Assembly (NCBI GenBank): GCA_016714465.1
Contig: JADKDT010000001.1
Span: 248,001 to 312,000, forward strand
Source: Candidatus Brachythrix odensensis
GTDB taxonomy: Bacteria > Chloroflexota > Anaerolineae > J036 > Brachytrichaceae
Length of the DNA stretch: 64,000 nucleotides
Direction of reading: 5' to 3'
In this document: positions 32,744 through 41,333 of the stretch, in pieces
How positions within the stretch are numbered: the first letter of the stretch is position 1
Layout: every line of letters begins with the position of its first letter
Made by a program: the position numbers and the translations under genes
The notes under the pieces: model-generated
The model's input: only the letters and a program-made list of their open reading frames with translations
Database searches by the model: none
Told to the model about the DNA's origin: nothing

Positions 32744-33366
32744 TCAGGGGGCGAGGTAGGCGCGGCCAAGCGCCAGCTCGGCGGCGCTCACCATCGGGGT
32801 CGCCCGGGCAATGAAGGCGTCGGCGTTGGCGGCCGGGCCGCAATCAGCGCGGCAGCCTCGGATGCGTCAAGGCCGGGGAACTGCTGGAGGGTGGCGGCGT
32901 CCGCCTTGTTGATGTCGATGGGCACATAGACGAATTTCTCGTACTCGGCCACCTGTTTGGCATCCACGTATTTGCCAATCTCGCGGCGGAATTGCGTGAT
33001 CGACGTCCACGGCCGGTACTCGAGAAACTCGCGCAGCATGTTCGGGCCGAATCCGGGGATGCCCTTGAGGAAGTCGTTCTGGCTGGTGGTATTGAGGTTT
33101 AGTTTTTGCGCTGCTGTGGCCGTTGGCATGGCTGTTGCAGCAGGCGCCGGCGCGGCGGTCGGCGGCGCGCTCGCAGGTGCAGTGGCCGCGAGCGCCGGGG
33201 TAGCGCTGGGCGCGGCCGCCGTCGTGGGCGCGGCCGCCGGCGCAGCAGTGGCCGGCGGTCGGGTGGATGTCGCCGCGGGCGCGGGTGTCGCCGCGGGTGC
33301 GCAGGCGGCCAGGCTGATGACCGCCAGGGCGGTCAGGGAGACTGCGGTGATGCGGATGGATGTCAT
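32744..33366 (-). CDS. Lipoprotein with C-terminal helix-hairpin-helix (ComEA-like) domain, one indel
   Basis: The lipobox is LAACAPA (Cys about residue 22), followed by a ~65-residue Ala/Pro/Thr linker. A ComEA-type domain with two HhH-like units follows: LNLNTTSQNDFLKGIPGFGPNMLREFLEYRP and IDINKADAATLQQFPGLDASEAAALIAARP. Near 32834 the frame runs into a non-protein-like tail; inserting one G gives AANADAFIARATPMVSAAEL and a stop at 32744, a natural ending. ComEA proteins bind DNA during uptake; here the Ile-Asn-Lys-Ala 'INKA' signature is present, but no competence genes are nearby, so DNA binding is possible but untested. Confidence 0.75.
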
Positions 33367-33462
33367 GCGCCCGATGCTATCGTCCGATTGTGTGTGAAAT
33401 GTTCAGATGGGCTGAAGAAATAGCCAGAATCGGCCGCGTACTTCGCCGCGACTGGCGTCTGC

Positions 33463-34283
33463 CTACTTCAACCCCAGGACGATCTTGATCAGGGCATTCA
33501 TCTTGTCGCGGGTGACGGCCTCGGTGTAGCTGCCCAGGATGAGCGCTCGCACAACCCGCTCATTCACGGCCACGATCGCGTTAACGGCGAGACTCTTGCC
33601 GTTACCCGTATCGATCGCCATCCAGGCTTCATCCCCAATGCCGTCGACGGCAGTGTAGACGGGGCCATTTTCCACGGCCGCGTCGAGCATGGTTTGAACC
33701 ATCGCGCGTCCGCCGGTGGTGAGGTCGACGATCACCAGCGCGTCATTGGAGATGAACTGGCATTGGGTACCGCCGAATTGCTCGCCGGGTTTCTGGGCTG
33801 GGGCCCCAATTGACTTTCCGAAAGTCGCGAGCATGAACGCCGCCGGCAGGGCGGCGCACGCGCCGATGGTCTTTGTGGGCACGGCTGTCGCCTTCACTGG
33901 AACGGCGGTCGGCACATGCGTCGGTGTGGGTGGGACGCGCGTACAGGGGTGGGTGTGGGCGGGACAGGCGTGGGAGGTATTTTGGTCGCCGTCGCTGGAA
34001 CAGCGGTGGCCGGAACTGCCGTTGGCAATTGCCGGGTCACGGTCGCTAGAACAGCGGTCGCTAGAACAGCGGTCGCTGGAACAGCGGTCGCTGGCGCTGC
34101 TGCCGTCGGCGCCAGAGTCGCCGGAATCGCGGTTACGAGAGCAAGCGTCACCGGAACCGGGGTTGGGGGAACGGCGGTCGGTTGCGCGGGCACAGGATCG
34201 GCGCAACCCGCGAGCAACGCGGTCAGAAGCGCGCCAATAAGTGCGGACGAATTCGGACGCCTGGGCGAATGAGGATTCATCAT
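33463..34283 (-). CDS. Secreted lipoprotein with Thr/Pro/Ala repeat linker, one indel
   Basis: The lipobox ALLAGCADP is at about residue 25-30. A long linker (PTAVPPTPVPVTLALVTAIP and multiples of PATAV) includes a 15-bp DNA repeat. Around 33936-33944 the linker frame switches: one frame holds the signal peptide, the other the folded C-terminal domain of ~145 residues. That domain (IGACAALPAAFMLATFGKSI, PGEQFGGTQCQFISNDALVI, YTAVDGIGDEAWMAIDTGNG, MNALIKIVLGLK) resembles small DUF3558-like lipoprotein domains with two cysteines, a tentative match. It is probably cell-surface; function is unknown. Confidence 0.7.
34041..34100. repeat. 15-bp tandem repeat in the lipoprotein linker
   Basis: Four in-phase units of GGTCGCTAGAACAGC (two exact, two with 1-4 changes) encode alternating ATAVL/ATAVP pentapeptides on the minus strand. 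It is a likely site of length variation. Confidence 0.75.
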
Positions 34284-34421
34284 AATGAGTTGTGCTTGAG
34301 TATGACCCAGATCGCCCCATATCGTCTCTCAATTTGCGCCCAATGTGCCGTATCGGACCAAACCGATCAATCCCATCGGTTGGTTGACATGGCGCCGACC
34401 CGGGAATAGCATGTCATTAGG

Positions 34422-35093
34422 TTGATACGCCGCTACCTGCTACGCGAGACGCTCAGCATCCTCGGGATGGCCGTGGTTCTGTTCTGGCCGGCTGGAACGT
34501 TGGACTGGTGGCCGGCCTGGGGGGCGTTGGCGGTGTCGCTGGGCTGGCTCGCGGGGACGGGCTTTGTCATCATTCGGCTGCACCCGGATCTGCTGGCCGA
34601 GCGCTTGGAGCGGCGCACTGGCGCAAAACGATGGGACAGCGCGATCGGCGGCCTGAGAGGGCTCGTGACCTTGATCCGTTACATCGTGGCCGGGCTCGAC
34701 CAGCGCTATGGATGGTCGAGCGGGTTCTCCCCGGCGGCGCGGCTCATCGCGCTGGCGGCGGGGGCCCTCGGGTATGGGCTGTTCGTCTGGGCGACGGCGG
34801 CCAATGCCTTCTTCTCCCAGGTCGTCCGGATCCAGACCGAGCGCGGCCACACCGTCGCGACCGGCGGACCGTACCGTTTTGTCCGCCATCCCGCCTATCT
34901 CGGGGTGATCGCCTACGAGGCGGCCGTGTCTGTGCTGTTGGGCTCCTGGCCCGCCCTCGCTCTCAGCGCGGTGAGCGTGGCCATGCTGGTCGCGCGGACG
35001 GCGCTGGAGGACCGCGCGTTGAGGGCGGAACTGCCCGGATACGCCGACTATGCCGTCCGGGTGCGCTCTCGCCTGCTCCCGGGGATCTGGTGA
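34422..35093 (+). CDS. Isoprenylcysteine carboxyl methyltransferase (ICMT)-like membrane methyltransferase
   Basis: A 223-residue integral membrane protein with five or so hydrophobic segments. The C-terminal half has the SAM-binding signature of the ICMT/PEMT group: TVATGGPYRFVRHPAYLGVIA (R-H-P-x-Y motif) and, after another helix, ALEDRALRAELPGYADYAVRVRSRLLPGIW with the conserved E-E-x-L..F/Y-x-x-Y pattern. Bacterial members methylate isoprenoid, phospholipid or small substrates; the actual substrate is unknown. The TTG start at 34422 is used because the nearby ATG runs into a stop. The gene is alone on its strand here. Confidence 0.82.
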   Translation: MIRRYLLRETLSILGMAVVLFWPAGTLDWWPAWGALAVSLGWLAGTGFVIIRLHPDLLAERLERRTGAKRWDSAIGGLRGLVTLIRYIVAGLDQRYGWSSGFSPAARLIALAAGALGYGLFVWATAANAFFSQVVRIQTERGHTVATGGPYRFVRHPAYLGVIAYEAAVSVLLGSWPALALSAVSVAMLVARTALEDRALRAELPGYADYAVRVRSRLLPGIW

Positions 35094-35146
35094 GAGCGGC
35101 GCCGGAACCGGAGGCGTGGGTCAGTCAACGTCAGCGACTGCCCGGT

Positions 35147-36268
35147 TTACAGCGTCTTCTCGTAGATCCGGTGTTTTTTGTAGATCGTAGCGCCCATCCG
35201 CAGCGCGTCATCGAGGGTGAGGACGGTCTCCTCGATCTGGACGATATCGGCGTGCTCGAAGCGCCCGTCGCTGATGGACCGGAACATCTCGGCGTACAGA
35301 ATGGCATTGACGCCCAGCCCGCGATAGGGGGCCAGGATGCCGGCGCCCATCAGGTTCAGCCAGCGCGTGCGCTTGAACTCGCGCAGGATCCAGAGCCAGC
35401 CCAACGGAAAAAGACGGCCCTTGGCCTGCCGGATACCGTCGCTCAGGTCGGGAAAGCCAAACAGAAAGCCGGCGATGGCATCGCCTTTCATCACCAGCTT
35501 GATCAGGCGCGGCTCGCCAACTTGCATCAGCCGGTCGCCGATGACCTTGGCCTCGGCCTCGGTCACCGGGTTGAATTCCCAATTGCCCTCAAAGGCGTCG
35601 TTGTAGATCTGAACGATGCGGGGGATCCATTCGCGCAGCTCGGCTTTGTTGGCGAAAGTCTTGATCGAGAACCCGCGGCGGGCCTTCATCTTCTCGGCGA
35701 TCTCGAACACCCGCTCGGGGAGCTTGGGCTGGCCGGGCAGATACAGCGACATGAAGTCGCGCTGGGTCGTGTAGCCCGCGCCCTCGATCAACGGGCCGTA
35801 GTAGGCGTGGTTATACGGGATGCCGATGGCGGGATGATGATCGAAGCCTTCGACCAGCACGCCCAGCCCGTCGCCCTGCAGAAAGCCCTTCGACCCCACG
35901 ATTTTTGTCAACCCGCGCGATTTGGCCCAAGCCTCAACGGCGCCAAACAGGCCGCGGGCCGCCTCCGGGTCGTCTTCGCAATCAAACAGATAGAAGTTGG
36001 CGGTCTGGCTCTTCCAGTGCGCGTTGTAATGCCGGTTCTCCAGGGCGGCGATTTGCCCAACCTGCCGGCCATCGCGCTCGGCGACAAAGAACGCGGCCTC
36101 GCTGTGCGCGTAGAAGGGGTTCTTGCGCCGGTTGAGCATCAGCCGGGTGTCGTCGACGAGCGGCGGCACCCAGTACGGGTTGTCGCGATATAACCGGAAG
36201 GGCAGGTCGATGAAGCGATTGACCGCGCGCCGGTCGGTGGTGTCGAGCTCGGAGATGGAAAGGGTCAT
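35147..36268 (-). CDS. GNAT-like N-acetyltransferase-fold protein, ~373 residues
   Basis: The N-terminal block is typical of a widespread GNAT-fold family: DNPYWVPPLVDDTRLMLNRR, FYAHSEAAFFVAERDGRQVG, IAALENRHYNAHW. A second part has NFYLFDCEDDPEAARGLFGA, VGSKGFLQGDGLGVLVEGFD and NHAYYGPLIEGAGY. The C-terminal part (PRLIKLVMKGDAIAGFLFGFPDL and GILAPYRGLGVNAILYAEM) looks like a second GNAT half with an acetyl-CoA-loop-like YRGLGVN. The ATG at 36268 fits a promoter 27 bases upstream (TTGACA-17-TATGGT); a longer open frame continues through repeats and is not likely coding. The substrate is unknown. Confidence 0.75.
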   Translation of the reverse strand: MTLSISELDTTDRRAVNRFIDLPFRLYRDNPYWVPPLVDDTRLMLNRRKNPFYAHSEAAFFVAERDGRQVGQIAALENRHYNAHWKSQTANFYLFDCEDDPEAARGLFGAVEAWAKSRGLTKIVGSKGFLQGDGLGVLVEGFDHHPAIGIPYNHAYYGPLIEGAGYTTQRDFMSLYLPGQPKLPERVFEIAEKMKARRGFSIKTFANKAELREWIPRIVQIYNDAFEGNWEFNPVTEAEAKVIGDRLMQVGEPRLIKLVMKGDAIAGFLFGFPDLSDGIRQAKGRLFPLGWLWILREFKRTRWLNLMGAGILAPYRGLGVNAILYAEMFRSISDGRFEHADIVQIEETVLTLDDALRMGATIYKKHRIYEKTL

Positions 36269-36295
36269 GGTTTGAGCGGGCAGGCGGCCCGCTGC

Positions 36296-36324
36296 ACCAT
36301 AGGCCAATTGCAGGCGGGTGTCAA
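36296..36324 (-). promoter_or_regulatory. Sigma70-type promoter of the GNAT-like gene
   Basis: Minus strand: -35 TTGACA (36319-36324), 17-base spacer, -10 TATGGT (36296-36301). Confidence 0.7.
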
Positions 36325-36350
36325 GTCGCGCCAATGACGACCACTGGTTT

Positions 36351-36491
36351 TCACCACAAAGACACAAAGGCACAAATACGCAATCTGCGCTAATTTGCGT
36401 TAATCTGCGGATCAATCCAGGTCCGCGTCCGCTTGGCCTGTCACGGGGGCGGCAGGTTTTGTCCGCAGATTAACGCAGATTGGCGCAGATT
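36351..36491. repeat. Dispersed repeats: ACACAAAG units and CAGATTAACGCAGATT inverted pair
   Basis: TCACCACAAAGACACAAAGGCAC (36351-36373) is related to the element at 20892. It is followed by AATCTGCGC..TTGCGTTAATCTGCGGA (36382-36411), facing the inverse TCCGCAGATTAACGCAGATT (36462-36481) plus GGCGCAGATT. No gene is seen between 36269 and 36510. Confidence 0.75.
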
Positions 36492-36510
36492 CGATGGCTG
36501 TTTTTGGCTG

Positions 36511-38164
36511 TCAGCGTGGTTCATCCGGGCCGATCGAATCCACCGAGATCGGGGTCACTTCCTCGGTCAGCGCGGTCGGGCTGACCGGCGGGCGGGGCGG
36601 GAGCGGGATGGGTTGCAGCATCGGGGACGGCATGGGATGCAGGTCGATCTCGGCCTGGGCGCTCTGACCCGCGCGGGAGACGACGATGGAGGGGTCACTG
36701 GCGGGCGCTTCCGGCGGTCGCCATGGACCCGTATTGCGTACCGCGCGCTGCACGGCGCGCAGGGCCGACCAGCGCTTGAGCGCCTGGAACGGGTCGAAGG
36801 TCGAGCGGGCCGGATCGCGCACCGCCACGTACCACGGGCTGCTGCGCGGCACCACGATGTTGATCTGGCCATGCGTGGCGACGTAGTCCCATAGCGCCTG
36901 GGCCAATGACACTGAGCCGGACTCGGTCACCCGCGAGACCCGGTCGCGCCAGCCGATGATGCCGAGCTCGCGCAGCGAGGCCACACTGGTGGTAAAGATG
37001 AACTTGCGCCCGCGCGCGTCGGTGACGGCGAAGCGCGGCGCGGGCTCGGCCGCCACGCCGGTGATGCCCATCCGTTCATTGATCCGGATCGACTCGCCGA
37101 GCAGGTCGGCGATCTGCTGGCCGGCCACGTTGCCCCACTCGCGCTGGATGCGCTGCTCGAGATCGCTCCGCCAGGCGGCGAGGTCGGCCCGGCTGGTCTG
37201 CTCGGCGATGGCGAGCTGGGTCCGGCGCAGGTTATCGATCGCGCCGCTGATCCGCAGATTGGACAGGATGATGAGGATGATCAGCCCGCCCAGAATAACG
37301 TAGATGAGCAACTCGGAGATCCGCGCCCCAAGCGAGGTGTTGAGGGTGGGCGCCGCCGTCGGCGCAGGCGCCACTGTCGGCGCGGCGGGCGGGCTGGTCG
37401 GGACTGCGGCCCGGTCGGCCACCAGCACAAAGTCCACCCGTGATTGGGCGGGCACGGTCATGGTCAGGGCGCGGTAGCCGGCCGGCGGGACGACTGAGAT
37501 GCCGCTGCCGGCCTTGGCCCGCAGGACGTACTGGCCCAGGTCATCGGTCAAGGACAGCGAGCTGCCATCCACGCTGGTGACGCGGGTCTCGCGCACGGGC
37601 GCTTCGGCCGGGTCGCATTTTCCGTTTCCGTTTTCGTCAAAGCACACGGTCCCGGTCACCAGGATGACTTCGGGGTCGAGCGGGTCGAGCCGGCTGATCT
37701 CGCGCGGCTCGCGGGCCGGGGTCACAGGCGGCCGTTGCGTCGGGGTCTGTGTCGGCGGAGGTTGCGTCGGGGCTGGCGCCGCGGTGCTGGTGGATGTCAG
37801 GGTTGGCGGGATGGCGGTCGGCGTTGGCGGGGGCGGTTGGGTGGGCTGGGCGACCACGGCCGGCCGTGCTGTCGGCGGGACGGGGGTCGCACTGGGCTCA
37901 GGTGTGTTCGTTGGGAGCACGATGCGCGGCAGGGTTGCAGTGGGGATCGGCGTATTCGACGGGAAGACGATCAGCGGGTAAGTCGCGGTGGGAACTGGTG
38001 TATTCGACGGGAAGACGATCAGGGGGAAAGTCGCCGTTGGTGCCCGAGTATTCGTCGGGGCTGGCGTCGACGTTGGCTCAGGCGTCTGGCCGTGGGCCGC
38101 AAGCGGAAAGGTGGCGGTGGCCCAAAGCGAAAAACGAGAACAGTAGTAGGAGTGCGCGTTTCAC
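36511..38164 (-). CDS. Surface protein with Thr/Pro repeats, Cna/Sdr-like domain and one membrane helix; one indel
   Basis: It begins at a GTG (38164) whose first base pairs overlap the upstream stop (GTGA), giving [14 protein letters not shown], a signal peptide. One extra G in the run at about 38121 then shifts the frame; removing it gives ALATATFPLAAHGQ and a smooth run into repeated (I/T)P(V/I)PTAT.PLIVFPSNTP units. After a Pro/Thr linker comes GTVCFDENGNGKCDPAEAPV, a small Cna_B/SdrD-like or dockerin-like calcium-loop domain, then a membrane helix (ISELLIYVILGGLIILIILS). A ~200-residue intracellular tail follows. Function is unknown; it may link an outside domain to the cytoplasm. It is coupled to the upstream gene. 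Confidence 0.72.
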
Positions 38165-39743
38165 GGTTTCTCCACGTCGTTGTTGCCAACAATCTGAATG
38201 CCGGATGAATTGTTCGAGGAATGGACTGTCGCCTGAGTGACCGAAGCCGAAACGAAGTAGCGTGTTTCAGCAGAGTGCGCGCCGAGCGCATTTCGTAGCT
38301 GAAGAAACCCGATGCTGTTGCTGTTAGGGGGAATCTGAATCACCATTCCGCTATCGAAGGAGTAAGGTGCGCCCGTAGTGCAGTTTCCGACCACAAAGAT
38401 GCCAATTGGACGCGATGTCAATTGATCATTGCCTTCAGCAATGATGGCATAGAACTGGGTGGTTGGCGCACTCGGAAAGTCAACCCGAATCACATCCGTG
38501 TCGGTGATTCCCCCGCCCGGTCCGGGCTGGAACGTGCGCGTCTGCACCTCGCCAATTTGCAGGGTTTTAGCTGAGGCGCAATCGTTATCGGGCTCATAGA
38601 CGTCGCCGGGGACTGGCGTGGCAGTGAGGGTGGCGGTCGCGGTCGCCGTTGGCGTCATGGTGGGTGTGGAAGTCGGGCTGGGGGTTGGCGTCGGCGTCGG
38701 TGGCGTGTAATCGCGGAGCAAGTTCGGGAGGAAGGAATATCGGATCGGCAGCGGTGTATGCGTCGGTGTTGCGGTCGGTGTGTTTGTCGGTGTAGGCGTA
38801 TCGGTCGGTGTTGCGGTCGGCGTATTCGTTGGGGTCGGCGTATCGGTCGGCGTATCGGTCGGTGTGATGGTCGGTGTAGGCGTTGGGGTGGGCGTATCGG
38901 TCGGTGTTGCAGTCGGCGTGTTTGTCGGCGTGCGCGTAGGAGTGCTGGTTGGCGTCTGTGTTGGGGTCGGTGTCGGCGTGGGCGGATCATAGATGCGCAA
39001 CAGGGTCTGCCCGTATGCCACTGCGCCCAGGCTCGAAGTCGCGGTGATGTAGAGCATCGTCGAGGCCTGGTGGGGAGCCCGACCGGGAAGGCGATCAGTG
39101 CGGCCGGGAAATCCCCGCTCTGCCCAATGGCCCGCGCAAGCGTATCGCTGAGTGGATAGGTCGTCCAACCTGAGGACGATTCAACCGCGAAGGTCTCGGT
39201 GAAATTGCCGTCATTGCTCAGGGTCTGAGTGACGACCAGAAAGGTCCCCGGCGGCGCATCGATGGTGATTGCCGACGGCGCCAGAGTTGCCGAGGGCGCA
39301 TAGCGGGCGATGAGCGTCTGGGTGAAGGTCCTCCGCCAGGTCGGGGCGAACGGATACTGCACGGCGATGATGGCATCGCTCTGGGTCCCGCTGATCGCTC
39401 CGGCGGGGATGAGATTGGCGAACGCCACCTCCTTTGACTCGCCAGACGGGAGGGACTGTGATTGGTTTGGCGGCGCGCCCCAGGCACCCGAAAATGAGGC
39501 GGTCGCATCCGTTGCGCAGCCCGCCTGGTTGACCAGGACGACAACGGTATCGGTGTACGCCCGCGGCGGCGCGAGAAGCGTATCCGTCTGAAGCGCGCCG
39601 CTGAGGCAGGTCGCCGACGGGGCGTCAACTCCGTCGACGGTGGACCGGCCTGGATCAGGCGTATCCGCCCGGGTCGGTTGGGTGGCAAGCCCTGCTCCGA
39701 GGCCCAACACAAGTCCAATGGCAACGATTGCGCTGCGATTCAT
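38161..39743 (-). CDS. Secreted protein with long Thr-Pro linker and PPC-like C-terminal domain; one indel
   Basis: The signal peptide is [20 protein letters not shown]. The N-terminal domain ends around LIAFPVG, where the frame shifts near 39076-39081 (run TGGGGAGCCC); one base restores [21 protein letters not shown] ~75-residue linker of TPTxTPTxTP repeats is interrupted by [12 protein letters not shown], then more TP repeats. The C-terminal domain, [20 protein letters not shown] to [13 protein letters not shown], has the pattern of bacterial pre-peptidase C-terminal (PPC) domains. It is the first gene of a two-gene unit; its stop overlaps the next GTG. It is probably surface-exposed; no enzymatic domain was recognised. 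Confidence 0.72.
38744..38990. repeat. Thr-Pro-encoding minisatellite
   Basis: A ~245-bp tract of 6- and 12-bp units such as GGTCGGCGTA, GTCGGTGT and TTGGGGTCGGCGTATCG encodes TPTxTPTx on the minus strand. Imperfect units make replication slippage or recombination length changes likely. Confidence 0.8.
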
Positions 39744-39899
39744 GGTGCGGTGATGCGAGTGCGTTGGGCCCCAAGCCTAGCCGATTTTCGGCGTTTGCGC
39801 TAGGCTGTTTGACCAACGTTCGCAAACATCCTATGCCAGACACGGCCAGATGAAGCTGACACCTGCCTGACGCCGAGGCTGGCTTGTCATAACGGAAGC

Positions 39900-39955
39900 T
39901 CCGAAAGCAGAACCCCCGCTCCGGCGTACGCCGGAGCGGGGGTTCTGCTTTCGGA
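39900..39955. repeat. Perfect 56-bp palindrome, GGCGTACGCC core
   Basis: Two 28-base arms (TCCGAAAGCAGAACCCCCGC.. and complement) meet at the self-complementary GTAC with no loop. It lies 12 bases after the HtrA stop. Relative to the one at 45679, the core has T-A in place of C-G at one arm position on both sides. Confidence 0.92.
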
Positions 39956-39967
39956 CGCAGTTGCAGA

Positions 39968-41203
39968 TTAGCGCGGCCGCTCGCCGAGGGTGACCTTGAC
40001 GTCCTGGGCCTTGCCGGCCCGCACAATCGTCAGGGTGATGGTGTCCCCGACCTTGGCGGTGGACAGCATCGTGCCGATCAGGGCATCCGGATCCTTGATT
40101 GCCTGCCCATTGAAGGCGGTGATGATGTCGCCGACCTTGAGCCCGGCCCGCTCGGCGGCCTCGCCCGCGACCAGGTTCGAGACAATCGCGCCCTGCTTGA
40201 GCCCGTCACCGACCTGGGCGTCGACCGGACCGAGCGAGGCGCCCAGATAGGGATAACGGGCCTGGCCAGTCTCCATCAACTGGGTGGCCACCCGCTTGAC
40301 GGTGTTCACGGGCACCGCAAACCCGACGCCGGAATTGGAGGGCTGCCCGCCCAGGCCGCCGGTCGAGTTCGCGGTCCGAATTGACGAATTCACCCCGATC
40401 ACCCGGCCGCGCATGTCAAACAGCGGGCCGCCTGAATTGCCGGGGTTGATCGCCGCGTCAGTCTGGATGATCTCGGGATTGCTGAAGCCCGGTGAATTGG
40501 CAGTGCCGCCCTCGCTCAGGGTCCGCCCGATCGCGCTGACGATGCCGGTCGTCATCGAGCCCTCAAGGCCAAACGGGTTGCCCAGGGCCAGCACTTTCTG
40601 GCCGGGCTTGAGAGTCGCGGAATCACCCAGCTCAACGGGCACGAGTTGACTCTCTGGAACATCAACCTTGATCACGGCCAGGTCGGCATAGGTATCCGTC
40701 CCGACGATTTTGGCTTTGGCGATCGTGCCGTCCGCGAAGCGCACGTTCAGTTGGGTGGCCCCGGCCACCACGTGGTTGTTGGTGACGATGTTGCCTTTCT
40801 TGTCGATGACAAAGCCGGACCCGCTGCCCGAGCTGGGGGCCGTGTTGCGGGTCGTCGATGCCACCGTAACCTGGATGAAGACCACCGAGGGATTCAGGCG
40901 CTGATACAGATTGATCAGGACCTTCTCTTCCTGGTCGAGCAGCCCGCGCTCCGCATCGGGGATCGCGGTGGGGGTGGGGGCGAAACCCTGGCCCGGCGCC
41001 GGCGCCGGCGCGGGCGGATTGCTTTTGGCGGGATCAGCCGCCGGGGGCAATTGCGGCGCCGCGGAGGGGGCGGGCCGAGCGGCCGTCGGCGTGGCGATGA
41101 TGTTGTTCAGGAAGTCGGGGGCGCGCAGTGACACGCCGCAGGCCAGCGACGGAAGGATCAGCAGAGACAAGCCAAGTGTGGCGATGATGCGTTTGTGGTT
41201 CAT
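39968..41203 (-). CDS. HtrA/DegP-like trypsin-fold serine protease with PDZ domain
   Basis: The 411-residue surface lipoprotein protease starts at the ATG at 41203 with AGAGGA upstream, and has lipobox LPSLACG (Cys about 22). After a Pro/Ala linker comes the protease domain: VTNNHVVAGATQLNVRF (His), TYADLAVIKVDVPES (Asp), ALGNPFGLEGSMTTGIVSAI and the serine motif QTDAAINPGNSGGPLFDMRG. The PDZ domain is near the C-terminus (AAERAGLKVGDIITAFNGQAIKD). Such proteases degrade or refold misfolded envelope proteins under stress. It is followed by a perfect palindrome that probably terminates the transcript. It appears monocistronic and complete. Confidence 0.93.
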   Translation of the reverse strand: MNHKRIIATLGLSLLILPSLACGVSLRAPDFLNNIIATPTAARPAPSAAPQLPPAADPAKSNPPAPAPAPGQGFAPTPTAIPDAERGLLDQEEKVLINLYQRLNPSVVFIQVTVASTTRNTAPSSGSGSGFVIDKKGNIVTNNHVVAGATQLNVRFADGTIAKAKIVGTDTYADLAVIKVDVPESQLVPVELGDSATLKPGQKVLALGNPFGLEGSMTTGIVSAIGRTLSEGGTANSPGFSNPEIIQTDAAINPGNSGGPLFDMRGRVIGVNSSIRTANSTGGLGGQPSNSGVGFAVPVNTVKRVATQLMETGQARYPYLGASLGPVDAQVGDGLKQGAIVSNLVAGEAAERAGLKVGDIITAFNGQAIKDPDALIGTMLSTAKVGDTITLTIVRAGKAQDVKVTLGERPR

Positions 41204-41333
41204 GTTTCCTCTTCGCGGTGGGGCTATTGTCATCCCGATTTGATGACCCGGGAGAATTACCTCATTCGCTCTCCCCAGACCTATAATGCCACGAGTTTAG
41301 GGGAGACTGAGGCAGTCATAAACCCCAGCCAGC

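Noticed and set aside
32744..33366. HhH lipoprotein as proof of a DNA-uptake (competence) locus
   Set aside because: No ComEC, ComF or type IV pilus genes are in the neighbourhood; HhH domains occur in other exported proteins.
38744..38990. Short regular repeats resembling a CRISPR array
   Set aside because: Units are 6-12 bp without unique spacers, and they encode an in-frame Thr-Pro linker; no cas genes are present.
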